DNA of 64,000 nt. Source: Tubulanus polymorphus (taxonomy: Eukaryota; Nemertea; Palaeonemertea; Tubulaniformes; Tubulanidae). The stretch is taken from assembly GCF_964204645.1 (NCBI RefSeq), contig NC_134026.1, forward strand, positions 24,942,650 to 25,006,649. Direction: 5' to 3'. The notes beneath the pieces were generated by a model. That model made no database searches, was not told where the DNA came from, and saw only the letters and a program-made list of their open reading frames with translations. Position numbers and translations under genes: made by a program. Shown here piece by piece: positions 34,501 to 56,024 of the stretch (positions are counted from its first letter, which is position 1; each line of letters begins with the position of its first letter).

Positions 34501-37500
34501 AAAAACGTTTTATACGAAAGAATTGAAGAATTGCACATCTTTGTCATTGTTTTCTGACATCTGTGAGGTTCACTGTTTGATCATATTGTTCTTGGCTAAA
34601 CAAGCAGAGAGCCTTTTATCAAACAGAAACCTAATATGTCGCTCTCAGTGTGTAAGGTTAACATCTGCTTAAGTAATTATTATGTTACATTTGAATTTGA
34701 TAGACTTAGGCTATACTGCATAGACTGACCATTCCACCAGAAAACGTTACACAGTGATGATTGTAATATTGTCTTTTTGCCCTGGCTGTTGTGATTGAAT
34801 TTTACTGTTTTCTGAAAGAACGAAGGGATTCATCATTTCTTGCGTGACGTCTTAGTACATCAAAATGATTTAATGTACATACATCTGTCATGGCAATTGT
34901 TTGCAGTGTGACTTTAGCTAAGATGGTTTATATAGCGATATGTTTGAATCTTATTGATGGATAGACTATCAGTTTATGCGAATGATAAGCGTAAGAGAAA
35001 CAGCTGAACAGTCGCTTTTGTATTAATAAGATATTCATTTCGATATTTTTGGATTATCATAAGTTGGAGAATATGGGACAGGTAATATATTCACTGTTCT
35101 TCTTCCATATCCCTTACAGACAGATGAAGAATGACTAATTCTAAGATATAAATCCCAGGTATCATGCACTGAATGTATATCAAAGATACCGGCTTTAAAA
35201 AATCAATCTGAAATTGTCAATCACTACGCTGATATAAGCGTGCAGCACCATGTATTTAGAATAAGTTACAATTATCAGATGAATGAATCTTGGTTTTGAA
35301 ATTCGAGAAATCTCAAATCTCATTATTGATTCTGTGTATTGTTATATTTATACAGATCTCACTGTGTCTTCATATCAAAGGATTGTCAAATAAAGTGTTG
35401 CATGTACCACTATTGCTCGTGCTTAAAGTTACCAATTATTTACTCAAAAACGTGAATGACCATAGTATTTGCACACGCACAAAGAAAAAAGAGTTCATCA
35501 TGTGAAAAATATATGAAATACATCATATTCACCATCATTGTTAAGAAAAAATGTCTTGAAATTTGTATGGATATGATTTTCATTGAAATTCTTCCTTATT
35601 TCAGCGCCAAGCTAAGTCCAGTGGTGCAAATCCTAATGAGGAGGATGATACTGAAATAACTTTTGATGAAATCCACAGTACAGTATGTATACTTTCATCT
35701 ATATAGGGGGTCATCCTGTGGTCAATTTATCTCATCATATTTCAGTAGATATAGAGAATGAATCATCATCAAACAAATTCATCTGCAATTCTGAGTACTG
35801 CGATAGATTTATTCGATCACGTTTTGCTGAATCAATTTACGTTCATGGAGTTCAAGAAGAGGTTTGAGTAAAAATCAATTTCTTATGACATTTATTTCAG
35901 GCCTTGAATATCGATGACTTGAAAAATAAGATTGAAGAATTAAAAACTAAATATGTAAGTATGCTAAACTTAAACTCCAATAAAACTGGAATCTTATCTG
36001 AAGCAATTAAGTTGAAGGACGGTGTCCACTATATAGTAATGTATTCTCATTAGATTACTTTTACTAGTGAATATGAGCCACCTGGTTAGCAAGACCAATG
36101 TGTAGATTGAAATTTAATCAATTCATTGAGTGCTGCAATTATTTCTGAAACAATGCACGACTGAACTGCATGTAATTCAATTGTAGGGTTATTTAGTCTC
36201 GCCGCAATAGGCATTGTACCCTAGTCCTGCGGTACACAGGGGGCACGCGTGTCTGTGCAGTTACACACACAATGACCTGACGAGAGCCTAACTATATCAA
36301 ATCAGTCGAGCATCTAATAACAACATTTTTAGTAGTAAACCAGTTATGTACTAATGAGACTGGTGGCAGGCGCACATGTGTTTATCAGTGATTCTGCGGT
36401 TAACAATTGTCTATAAGGAGTAAATGCCTATCAGAGCAACATGTTGGATATAAATTTGTAATATCTGGGAATATATTATTGGTGTAATGGCTCAAAATTC
36501 ACCCTCATTGCAGGTACATTTGTATTCCTTTTTTGAATGTATTGACTTTTATGTGTTTCATTCTGTTCCTTTGTGCAGTTGCCAGTGCTGCGTTCAAAAG
36601 CATAGTTCTATGTGCAGTTCATAACACATGTTTATGGTTTGAAACTGAATCTTTTTAAGAAACATTTCATGATAGATCTTTACAACCAATCACCAATTTG
36701 ACTTTCAGAATTCGAAACTTATTTATCCTTGTAAAGATATTCATAAGAGACACATAGTGGAATCAGCCCTTATATGTAAACTTTCGAAATCCAATTTATC
36801 TACTAATTTAGATACTGGTTTTTCTCCCCATAACCAATTATTATCCAGACACATCAACTCTTTATTAGATTTGGGTTGATGTCACTATGTGTCACTCTGT
36901 TATCGCCACCCTCTTCAGTCCACTTCACTTAGTTACATAATTTGTTTTTACTCTGAACTGTTTAGAATTGCTGTGGTTTCCATGGTACCCCTTGATGTTA
37001 TATTGCTTGGTCTGTTTATCTTAAGTTTTGACACACTGCTTTTATTTTAGATCCTGTGAGTTTATATGCTTTGTAACTTGTTTTTCTGGTCATTCCACCT
37101 GATGATGGCTGTTAGTCAACAGCCGAAACGTTGTGGTTTCGTAATAATAAATTTGATAGTATAATTTCAAATTCGAAGTGTGGGATTTCTTCATTCATTT
37201 ACATTTCATGAAGTTGATTTGATCAGTATTGGGATTAAGCAATTTTTGCAAAACCAGAATTATTTAGGGCAACGCTGTATGTAAAATGAATTGAAAACAC
37301 TAGTAAATTACTTTGACCTGAAGAATTTTTATGACAGTTTAAGATGATTGTTTGTTGACAGTGAGTGCATTGAGTCCTGGGGCCCATTTGATTTACTTGT
37401 GGGAATGTTCTATATTTTTAATCGGTGAGATCTGAAAAAGAAAATGGCATGTTCTGAGGTAGTTGGTGGCATTGAATCTTAAATTTGAGAACCTCTGATA

Positions 37501-40500
37501 TATCTTATGTTGAATTTAGTTATATTATTTACATACCAAACCTTACATACATATAATGCAGTGGCCACTGTCGTCTCTTAACTGTCCACGACATGATAGT
37601 ATGTTTTAGAATACTTCTATGTAGTGCCCTATGTGAGTAAACATTTAGATCCCTACCTAAATACTTGGTAGATTTACTGTTTGTGATTATTCCTATCATG
37701 TTAATCATTCATTAGTTGTCATATTTGTTAATTTACTATTTGTTTATATTTTTGAGGCTGCCCATCTTGGACGATCCGAGAAGACAGTCCTGCTGCAAGC
37801 TAAAGCTATGCTTGATATTGCTGACAAGGTATTGCCTAAAGAGCATCATCTTATTCTTGAAATGCCCTTAATCGATTTAGTGTAGTTAAAAAAGAATTTC
37901 ATTTCTTCAACTTTCAGCGAAATAAATCTCAAGAAACAATAGAAAAAGCATTACGAGAAAGAATCAGCTTATTAGAGACAGAAAAGGCTGAATTATTGTC
38001 AGAACAGGGTATATCCAGCGATCTCGTACTAGAATTTGAGGAGGCAAGAAACAAACTAATTGACACAGAACTGGTATGGCATTATAGAGCATTATACAAA
38101 TTGTTTGCTTTTTTTATGATTGGTCTATTCACTATCGATTACTATTAAATATTCTTGATATACAATTCGAGAACTATAGCCAGTGATTGATGTTCAATTG
38201 AGATTTCTATCATCAGTTTTCATGTTAGTGAAGTCTGAGTAAATCTACACCTGTTCACAAATATACATGTTCCACACTCGATTGGCAAACAAAATCGATA
38301 ACGCAATTATTGATAAAATGCCTTCATCATGTATAGGTTGAATTTACGACTATACATTAGCTGCAGTTTTAACAATGGCGCCTGGTTTTAATCGCGCATA
38401 AAGAAATTAATCATGAAGTGAACTCTGCATAGATCATTAGTAAATCGATGCTGATTCTGGTTCCACAGTTACCCATACGTCCAGTCTCATTCATATTAGT
38501 GACAGATATGCTCCATATATACCATATGCCATATATGCTCCAGATATGACCCATGAATAGATAATGTAAAATGTATTGAGAATCCTATTAAAAAAGAAAC
38601 CAGAAGAATATATCAATTATTATGCTATGCTTGTATAGTTACATTATCTTTCCTGTATTGCATGGGAAAAATTTATGCAAATTGATTCATTTCGATGATT
38701 GATATTGTTGGATCATTGTGTTCAGATAGATTATCAAATCTTGATCAGTAAAAGCATATGAAGAATTTTTTAAAGAATTTTCGGGTGAGTGGTGCTTGTG
38801 AATCTTCAATCATCGTAAAAATGCTGCCAGCTGTCACCTTGATCTCTTGAGCTTAAAAAGAGACCAACCTTACAGTGTCTGAATGTATCATAGCTGTCAC
38901 TATAAGCGACACGTGAAGTGCTGGTACCCGAGACATCTTCTACTGTAGATTCTTATCTATGAAGACCTTTTACTATTTTTGTGTAGAAACTCGACGAGCT
39001 TGTGTCTGAAAATAAAGAACTACGAGAATCTGAAGCAGCTTTGAAATACAAGGAAAATATATACAACAAACGTGAAGACAAATTCAAGCAGGAGAATGCT
39101 GAATTGAAAAAACAATTGGCAGCATCAATGGAGGGTCGAGGCTCAGAAACGGCTTTCATCCAACAGCGGATGGATAAATTGCGGTTCCTACAGCAGGTAG
39201 GTGATATGTATTTTGCCCAGTCCAATTTGATGATACTAATTCTAACAAAGAGAACTATTGTATGTATATGATGTTTATCTCATCATAAACCTATCATAAA
39301 CCTGTGTGGTTTGAAACACATGCTCGTTCATCCACTGGTTACGTAAATAAAGCATAGAGAAGGTTGTATACCGGTAGATTTTATTCTGATCCTAATATCT
39401 TAATATCTTTTTACGAATGATTCAAAAGTCATATCTTCGTTCTAGCAATTGTCGCTGCTGGAGAATAGCAACACAGACTTGACTAATCGGCTGATGTCAC
39501 TACAAGAAGAAAATAGTAATCTTCTCGAACAGATATCCAACCAGGATACATCATCGCTGGACAAACTGGGAGAAAATGAACAGAAATTAGCTGGCACGAT
39601 CAGTGTTTTGAAGGTAACTTGATTACGGGTAGAATAGTACACATGATTGGCATACATGTTGCCAGTATTATACACATGTTCTTTACATTCAAACTTCCAT
39701 AGATCCTATATACGGTAGATAGATATATATCGTGCTTATGTTGAGTACTGTATTTTCAAAAAGGTTTCTTTCACGGTGTTTCAGGAACAACTTCAGAAAG
39801 CAAAAGAAAATGAGAAGAGTCTTTCTGCTCAGAATTCCCAGTCAATGAAAGAGATGGAGTTACTCCGGAATAAGAATGCTGAACTTGAGGATATAAATAA
39901 AGAAATATCGTCGAATTTCCATTTGCTCAAAGACAAGCTCGTTTCAACGAAGGATGATGTAGATGTGATGAAGAAGAAGTTGAAAGAGTCGGCATCAGGC
40001 TCTCCTGGAGGCGCAGACGAACTCCAGAGAAAAGTTCGGAAACTAGAACAGGATAATCTTGATCTGTTGAAAGAACTTATCGTTGTACGACAGGAACAGA
40101 ATGAAACAGAAAGTGCAGCATCATCTCAACCTCAAGCATCATCTGATTTAGAGAAGGATAATATGCAATTACGCACTGATAATTTCAAATTGAAGGAAGA
40201 ACTTTCTGCTAAAGAAAAAGAAATGAAAGAAACCCACGGTATCACTGAACAGAAGAACAAGGAAAATCTGGCTCTGAGGAAAAAGTAAGTTTTGTAGCTT
40301 GATTACTTCATTCGAATTTTTATATCTAATCAAATATTTGGGATTTTTATCAGAAATTCATTAAATCTGTTATAACCTGATGTTTTTGCAGTATGTGGGA
40401 GACAATGGAATGGTAAATTGAATTATTTTAGTTTGCAGTATTAGAATGCTTAACACAATGTGCATGCAATTTGATGAGAATTGAAGGGAAAGAAATTGAA

Positions 40501-41140
40501 ATAATTTTCTCTTTAGTTGCTTGTGTGGTGTGATGTATATGATGTTTTCATTTATAGCTGGTGTAAGACTGAATAGATTGCAGTGATTCAATTACAGTTA
40601 TATGTGTATCTATTTTGAGTTTGGAAAATATTGTAGTAGTCTTTTCCTGGTCATCATTTAGGCTATTCTTTACTACCGGGTATTGTCATTTGCTTAAGAT
40701 TTTCATGCGTATACCATAGATCTTTTGAATTTGGATTGTTGTTGTTTGGTTTTCATTCTGAAATAATGAGTTCTGCCTGGAATTAGCCATTTTCATGCTG
40801 TGCAAGTGTTCATTAACATATTAAATCTTTTTATGATTATTATTGTCATTCATCTTTCCTTTCTGGTTAACAGGTTTGCAGAATATGAACAGCTGAAGAA
40901 AGATCTACCGATGATGAAGACCGAGCACAACGCGCGTTTGTATGAGATAAAGATGGTGAAAGAAGAGAATTTCCATTTGAAGAAGAAACTTGAAGAGTTA
41001 GAAAAGAAGTTGAAAGATGGAAGGAGCAAACCTGATGGCAAAACTGTAATGGCTGATGAAGATGTTAAAGCAGCCTTGTTGACACCGTTCAAAGCAGCTT
41101 TGGCTCCAATAAATGTTTCCATACCTGAAGTCGAGGAAGA
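28573..41140 (+). CDS. Giant gene part 1: JAKMIP-like N-terminal coiled coil
   Basis: Coding exons: 28,573-29,172; 30,596-30,781; 30,896-31,015; 31,086-31,232; 31,827-31,997; 32,763-32,846; 32,930-33,031; 33,107-33,232; 33,309-33,389; 33,636-33,668; 33,753-33,815; 34,345-34,449; 35,605-35,682; 35,901-35,954; 37,757-37,828; 37,918-38,073; 38,987-39,196; 39,446-39,613; 39,785-40,284; 40,874-41,140. All junctions are phase 0 except the last two donors (phase 2). The first 600 residues are collinear with JAKMIP (Janus kinase and microtubule-interacting protein) N-termini: DLKTKLHQEK (59-68), WLEDRNAILQQDKNEL (287-302), ERERRIDLLRDRL, then an acidic gap and a second coil. JAKMIPs bind microtubules and GABA-B receptor/JAK partners. 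The region is nearly all heptad coil. Reading past the last donor gives a TAA at 41,142-41,144, so this could also be a terminal exon of a separate gene. Confidence 0.8.
36690..37165 (+). mobile_element. 5'-truncated Penelope-like retroelement, in an intron
   Basis: 36,715-36,879 is an open frame ending in TGA. Its end (KRHIVESALICKLSK, then GFSPHNQLLSRHI) matches the tail of the GIY-YIG endonuclease in Penelope-like elements. Downstream, at about 37,100-37,135, is CTGATGATGGCTGTTAGTCA followed by ACAGCCGAAACGTTG. GGCTGTT pairs with AACAGCC around a 4-nt loop, a motif characteristic of Penelope-like 3' regions. The reverse transcriptase is missing. The copy lies in the sense orientation within the 35,955-37,756 intron. 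Confidence 0.7.
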
Positions 41141-44100
41141 GTAAGTATTGTATTGTATTGTGTGTAATGTAGATTCGTTACTTATTTAGTTGGGTGGAAC
41201 CTAGTATTATATTAGTCATAGTAGAATCGGATAGGTGGCATCATAAGTATACAATTCTATGGTTAATGCACGGTAACATGTGGGCCGATTCAAATCATTA
41301 GGTTTATTCATTTTCCACTGTGGCACAGCATGAATAGCTTTATGATCTTTATTTTATGATTCTGTGCAATTAATGAGTTGAATATCAAATTGATTAAAAC
41401 TTGTATTACGTATATTTTGAAATTCATTGCATTCAAATACGTAGTATGATTCTAAATCTAAAACCGCCTCTAACCACGCAAGCGATGATTGTGAAATTTC
41501 TGAAAACATTGCTGTATCAGTTTGAAATTAGTCATTGTACAGTTTGATACAATACCACTCTTAGATTCTGTTGAATTCTTTTATTCTATGTGTCATCAGT
41601 GTGCTTTTAATGTTAAAAATAGTATAAGAAATCGATGAGTTGGGGGAACCAACAGCTGTATAACATATCTCATTTATTTATATATTCTGCTGGGCGTAAT
41701 ACTCCGACTCACATACATCGCAGGACCTGCCATTGTGACCATTGCATTCAAAAGAGCATCTTTCATTCAATGGAAGCCTTTCACTTTTCCAAGTTATCCT
41801 TGATTATTGTAGCTAGATCCATAAATCATTAAAGTTGAATAAATGTTAAGAAGCTTTTTCTTGGAGAAATTTGGTATATTAGATCATATTACTAAATGTC
41901 TTTTATGAGTTATTATGTCTTTTATATACTTCGGTTTGAAACAGGCAGAATGATCGAAGGCTGACAATTTTTATCACCTCTGAACAGCAGCAGTATTAGT
42001 TATGAAATGATTTGCATTCGTTCCCTATGCGCACCTGTTCATTGAGGAGTCATTCCAATTGCGTTGAATTGAGCAGTTCATGTTGCTTAGAGATATCAGG
42101 GCACTGATGTTGTGGAATAATTGAACTAAAGTGTTGCATACTGTGACTGTCACAGTCTTTTAAAAGACTTAATGGGAAAAACTGCATTAGACTGGGATAA
42201 TATGTCTTATACATTTTATATGTATTGCATTTCCCTTGATGTAGATTTGATTGGTAATTCTAAAACTAGATACTTTAATTTGTTGATATTATTTATGAAC
42301 ATCAGTTGTAAAAACTGAAGGTATTGACTATTGATCCCGAGAAAAGACATGGAATACTTGATGTGCAGTCATATATTGTTCGTAATGACACATGCATCAG
42401 TCCCAGCTGGAACCTCAGTAAAATGCAGATCTATATTATTGTGTCAGGATATACGCACCTATTACTACTGGAATTATATCACTAAACCATGGAATAAGTG
42501 TACAGTGCTTTGATAAAGAGAATTTCATCTGTAAATGATGACTTCTCATAAGGTCCAGTCGCCCAACTCTGGTGGGATCAAGGTTAAAATCAGGTAAATT
42601 GATTTGATGGAATGTCTATATTGATTTATTGAATCTGTTATCTATTGATTAGTGTTAGTACATTCCATACGTGTTACTATAAATTATTTTCGCACAGTCT
42701 TATCATTGACAGTAGGAGATATGTAGATGATTTTTGTCAGAATTTGTACTTTAAAGATAACTCTGATTAACTCTTTATCATTCTTTTTACTGTGAACAAT
42801 ACTTGTTTAACTCTTGTCAAATGTATAAGCCCATCGCGAGCAGGAGGGTTTCAGTTTAGGTTTTCCTGATACAGTAATTCATATGAATAGTTGTAACGTA
42901 AACTGTTATTGTTTGTCATGCAATCAAGCCATTCATCAGAATTAATAAGGAGACTGGTTTGATCATGAGTATTTAATAATTCACGACGCCCTGTTGCCTT
43001 TTGCAGCATGTATGTATTCAGACGTTTCTGTAAGAAATAATGTTCATATCGTGTTAGTTCTTCATTGAAATTAATAGAAAAGATATGCTAGTCACATTTA
43101 ACCATAAGCATTCAGTCATATGTAATTAAGAAGGGTATAATTTAGTTTACATTAGTTGCATGGGCTTTGCATTACCCCCATATACCACCTATCCACCCAA
43201 CTGTCACACGTAATTGGTATAATAGGGACATATATCAATTCAATTTAGTAACCCTTTTATCAGTAATCTCAATCATCAGAGAATTGATTTTGGTTTGATA
43301 TTTCTTCCTACAAAAAAGGTTGCCGTATTTTTGCATAACATTATGTTCTCATGTGCTATTTTTTTATTTTGCATGTAAACATGTCATTATCGGGTACACC
43401 TTTTACATATGTACATTTTCCCCTTTCGAAAGACATGCAGTGGTGAAATGTATATCAGGTTTTTGAGTTGTTTGAATAGATACCGGTAGTTGTATTTTGT
43501 CGTGAAAATCAATACACATATAGCCAGCCAGGAGTGTTTCTCTTTATGCTTGTGTCCTTTTACGGGATGTTGAAAGTATTCTAGGAAATGAAAGTTTTCA
43601 CTATGATATATGTCTTATTTTGTCTTTGATAGCCATGTTTATTTCGAGAATATTAGTATAACCCAGTAAGATTACAATATCGGGCACAAAGTTGTTTCAT
43701 TTATCATTCAATAGCCAAGAATTTGCACCCTATTCATGTTCAGGTATTTCCTTGTTCAGCGACTTCAATTGAGGTTTAGATTTTTACACCGAAACACTTA
43801 GGATTTTTTTGTAGATCATTAATTATTTTTGTAAGGAAAAAATTTGAAGCATGCACGTGTGGCTGCTCAGTTTATATTACCGTAAATACTTGAATATTTG
43901 TCAAATGATTTATTATGAAGACAATATTGTTGGAATTCATACTGTGGAGACTTAATTGTTTGTGATCATATTACTATGCGTGTGCCTGTGTAGATATTAA
44001 ACAGTGGACATGTAGTTTATGTTAGTAAAGGAAACATATACAATACAGTTCTTAATCTTTTACTATGGAATTCTATCGGGGAAGGTAAGATAATCACTAG

Positions 44101-44196
44101 CTTATCATTCTACAAGAATATATTTCAAGATAGGATTTATGTAGCCTTATATTTCTCTGATTAATTTAATGAATATCACATTTTCTTTAATTGAAG
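41141..44196 (+). other. 3-kb intron, or intergenic gap between two genes
   Basis: No coding exon, RNA or recognisable mobile element. A poly(A) signal AATAAA occurs at 41,838-41,843, about 700 nt after the in-frame TAA at 41,142. It would end a JAKMIP-like transcript if the locus is two genes. No clear TATA box precedes 44,198, and the sequence before it (TTTTCTTTAATTGAAG) is a good acceptor, favouring one gene. Confidence 0.5.
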
Positions 44197-53086
<8,890 letters not shown>

Positions 53087-54482
53087 GTAAGTATTTCATA
53101 TGAACATTGTTGAAGTAAATGTTCATTCTTTTATTCGACATAATCGATACATCATGTATATGAACAGTTGCATTGTAAATCTATCCCAGTTCTCATTTTA
53201 CGAGAATTCAAATTGGTTTCGTCATTAGATGGGTGGTTTTCATTTCATATTAGTTAAACAGTAGCAGTGGTTTGAATTGAGTGTAAACTGATGGACGCTT
53301 TTTTGAATTGTCTCGGATTATGAATGGATCAAGTTGTAGAATTAGTGCGCTCCAATAAGCTCAAATTGTTGGCTTTACGGAACCGATTAAGAAGCTCAAA
53401 GTCGGAGAGCGTTAGTAGTTTTCTGATGGAATTATTTGATATATTTTATGTTTCTTCTCTCAGTTATTTCTAATATAATCACGTATAGTTATGTATAGTG
53501 TTGTGCAGATTTGAGAACACTTGAAAATTATTGATAGGTCTAGAGTTATTTTGAGTATAATATTACTCATGGCTGTGGAACCTTGGTTAAGGATTTTTAT
53601 GGATTAATGAATATATCATCTATGTATAATTTGGTATATGATTTTGAAAACCCATTTTTTATCAAATTGCTTTGAAATGTATGTCAGAAATACAAATTTT
53701 CCAGATATTAATGATGCACCTGTTGCAGATATCGATTGGATAAATATGTATACTGTTGTATATTTACAGCGAAATACTGGGCGGTGCCTTCGTTAGGAGC
53801 TACCGAGCAGCTGTCATTAAATTGTTTATAGAACCATACGAAAATGCATATGTTTCATAATATTTAATATCAAGCCTTTGGTTGGAAATGTTGCAAATTT
53901 GTAACCTTCAATAATCAAAATAATTGTAACAAAAGATTTTTGCAAGATGTGACAAAAATGTGTCATTTAATGTCAATGCGTAATATAAATATTAATTCAT
54001 CAGTTCTTGATCCACCTTTTCCCTGTCTGGCTTTTAAAGTGTGTGGAGTGTGTATGCTAGGTTTGATAGAATTTGTAAAGATAGTAGGTAATCAAAACAG
54101 TTTTTGCTGTTTCTAATTTACTATCAGACATATAAGAGTTATGCAAATCATATATATATATATAAAAACAGATGAATGAAGAAAGCAGGGAGATATAAAA
54201 TATGAGTGGGATTGAGTTTCGTGTGGATATTTATCAGGTAGTTATTTATGGTTAAATTATCATGCCTTCCAATGTATAATATTTATTTGAATTATTCACT
54301 ATTATGCTAATCAAGTAACAGTTTGTAGAATAATAGAACAAGAGAGAAGCTAGGTAATGATACACTATGTTAATCATTTTCGGTTTTCTACAAGTGTACT
54401 GGACAGTTCGATTTGGTGTTTGTACACTGTGCGATTTGTTTAAAGATGTCCCTGCTTTTCGAGGTCTGGTCAATCAGTACAG

Positions 54483-55433
54483 CAGGAATCCGCAAATAAT
54501 GATGAATTGACATTGGATAATCGAGTAGTCGAGTTTACTGACACGAGTAACAAAATGTTGAATTTGGAGAATGTCAGAGATGGTGTATTCACTTTGAAAG
54601 CTTTATGCGAAGCTGTTTTACTGCGTGAAGGAATTCGATATCCTGAATATGGAGATATTTTTGACTTGCAGTTGAACACCGGCGGTTGCAGTCCTGGAAT
54701 TGCAATTAATGATACAGATAGCACCTCTCAGGACGTTTTGTTGAAAGCTGTTGATTCAGAAGTTTGCCATTCAGGCATTGATAATGTAGCATTTGTTGAT
54801 GATGAGAATTCTTACCATTATGAAGAGGTGTATGGTGAAGTCAATCAAATAGATACTGATTCTACAATTTGTGAGCCAGTTGATGAAATAAAGATGTCGT
54901 CAATTAGTTTAAATGAGAATATGTTACAATATTTCACACAACAAACAAGTGGCATTAATGAAATTTATGATAATTACTCAATGCGCCATTGTTACTCAGA
55001 TCCAGGGGATTATTGCAGTTTTGGAAATGCTGTGGTGACTGAAACCGAACTTGATGTTGATATGGAAGAAAGATCTAACTGTAATGAGAACTTGTCCAGT
55101 AATTCCTTAGAGAGATTTTCTTCGACATCCATACTTCATGAACATGAGAAGTTTGGTGATATTATCGAAGCCATGAACAGTCATTTGGTATCGTACGGTT
55201 CTGAAACAGTTGATTCAGTGGTACTGGATGATGTAGACTCTGTTTACTCTGAACCAAGCTCTCTTCTACTTGAGAGCCCATTGTTTTCATTGCCTTTGAA
55301 GAAGATAGTGAGGAATGAATCAGAAACTGCTGCGGATTTAAGCCACCCTGAAGCTCAAATTGCCGAAGCAAATAGTATTTCTGACAATAGTGATAACCAA
55401 ACAGATGTAGATTTGAAAGAACGTGGGTTTCAG
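54483..55433 (+). CDS. Giant gene part 3: acidic, non-coiled cassette exon
   Basis: A long open exon, starting at an acceptor (CAGTACAG|CAGGAATCC) in phase 0 to match the preceding donor at 53,086. It encodes about 317 residues rich in Asp, Glu, Ser and Asn, without heptads and with no domain I recognise. Two phase-0 donors are possible: GGGTTTCAG|GTGAAG (ends 55,433) and CATCATCTG|GTTAGT (ends 55,634). Both are in frame with the next exon. Because the flanking exons are also phase 0, skipping this exon would keep the frame, so an alternative cassette is plausible. Predicted disordered. Confidence 0.6.
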
Positions 55434-55715
55434 GTGAAGTCTTTGGATAATAATGCCAGTTTGTTTCGAGAGAAAGATGGAAGTATCAAAGTTGAATGTG
55501 GTCACATAAATGGAGAGATTCGAGAATCTTATGTAGCTCAATGGAACAGTCCCAAGAAGAATTTTTTTGTTATTGATATTCATGTCCCATCTATACGTGT
55601 ACCGTGCATTTATTACCTAACTCTTCATCATCTGGTTAGTAGTGGAATGTTATTTTGGTGAATAGGGATATGAAAAAACCATAATAAAAACATTTTATCC
55701 ATTCATCAAGATACC

Positions 55716-55733
55716 GGGGGGGGGGGGGGGGGG
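55716..55733 (+). repeat. G homopolymer, 18 nt
   Basis: Uninterrupted run of 18 G in the intron after the acidic exon; could form a G-quadruplex. Length prone to sequencing error. Confidence 0.9.
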
Positions 55734-56024
55734 TTAGACGTCTGCTGCTATTTTACGGTTGTGTGAAAATATATAAGCCTTGCATACATTACTGCTCACA
55801 CATGGGTTATATATCGATAATATGAAAAAGTGTAGCAGGTGTGAAAATTATTGATGAGATTATAGGTCAGCTGTTTCCACGATGACTAAATATGGGTGGA
55901 TTTCTGTAAGCGTGCGTTTTAAGCACATTCTAGTATCTACGGGTTTTTATATGGATTTCGTGCGTGTATTTGTAACTTAGTATTATTGAGAATAGAAACG
56001 ATATTTCAATCTGTTTGTTAATAG

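Noticed and set aside
35743-35861. Possible extra exon in the giant gene (acceptor ATTTCAG at about 35,743, donor after GAAGAG)
   Set aside because: Its frame needs phase 1 at the acceptor and phase 0 at the donor, which does not fit the phase-0 neighbours; phase-0 entry starts with TAG.
38470-38560. Imperfect repeats of CCATATATG/CTCCA in an intron
   Set aside because: Short low-complexity similarity, too few units to call a tandem repeat or regulatory array.
42331-42513. 60-codon frame in the 3-kb intron as a possible alternative first exon
   Set aside because: No promoter or donor in a suitable phase and no coil-like composition.
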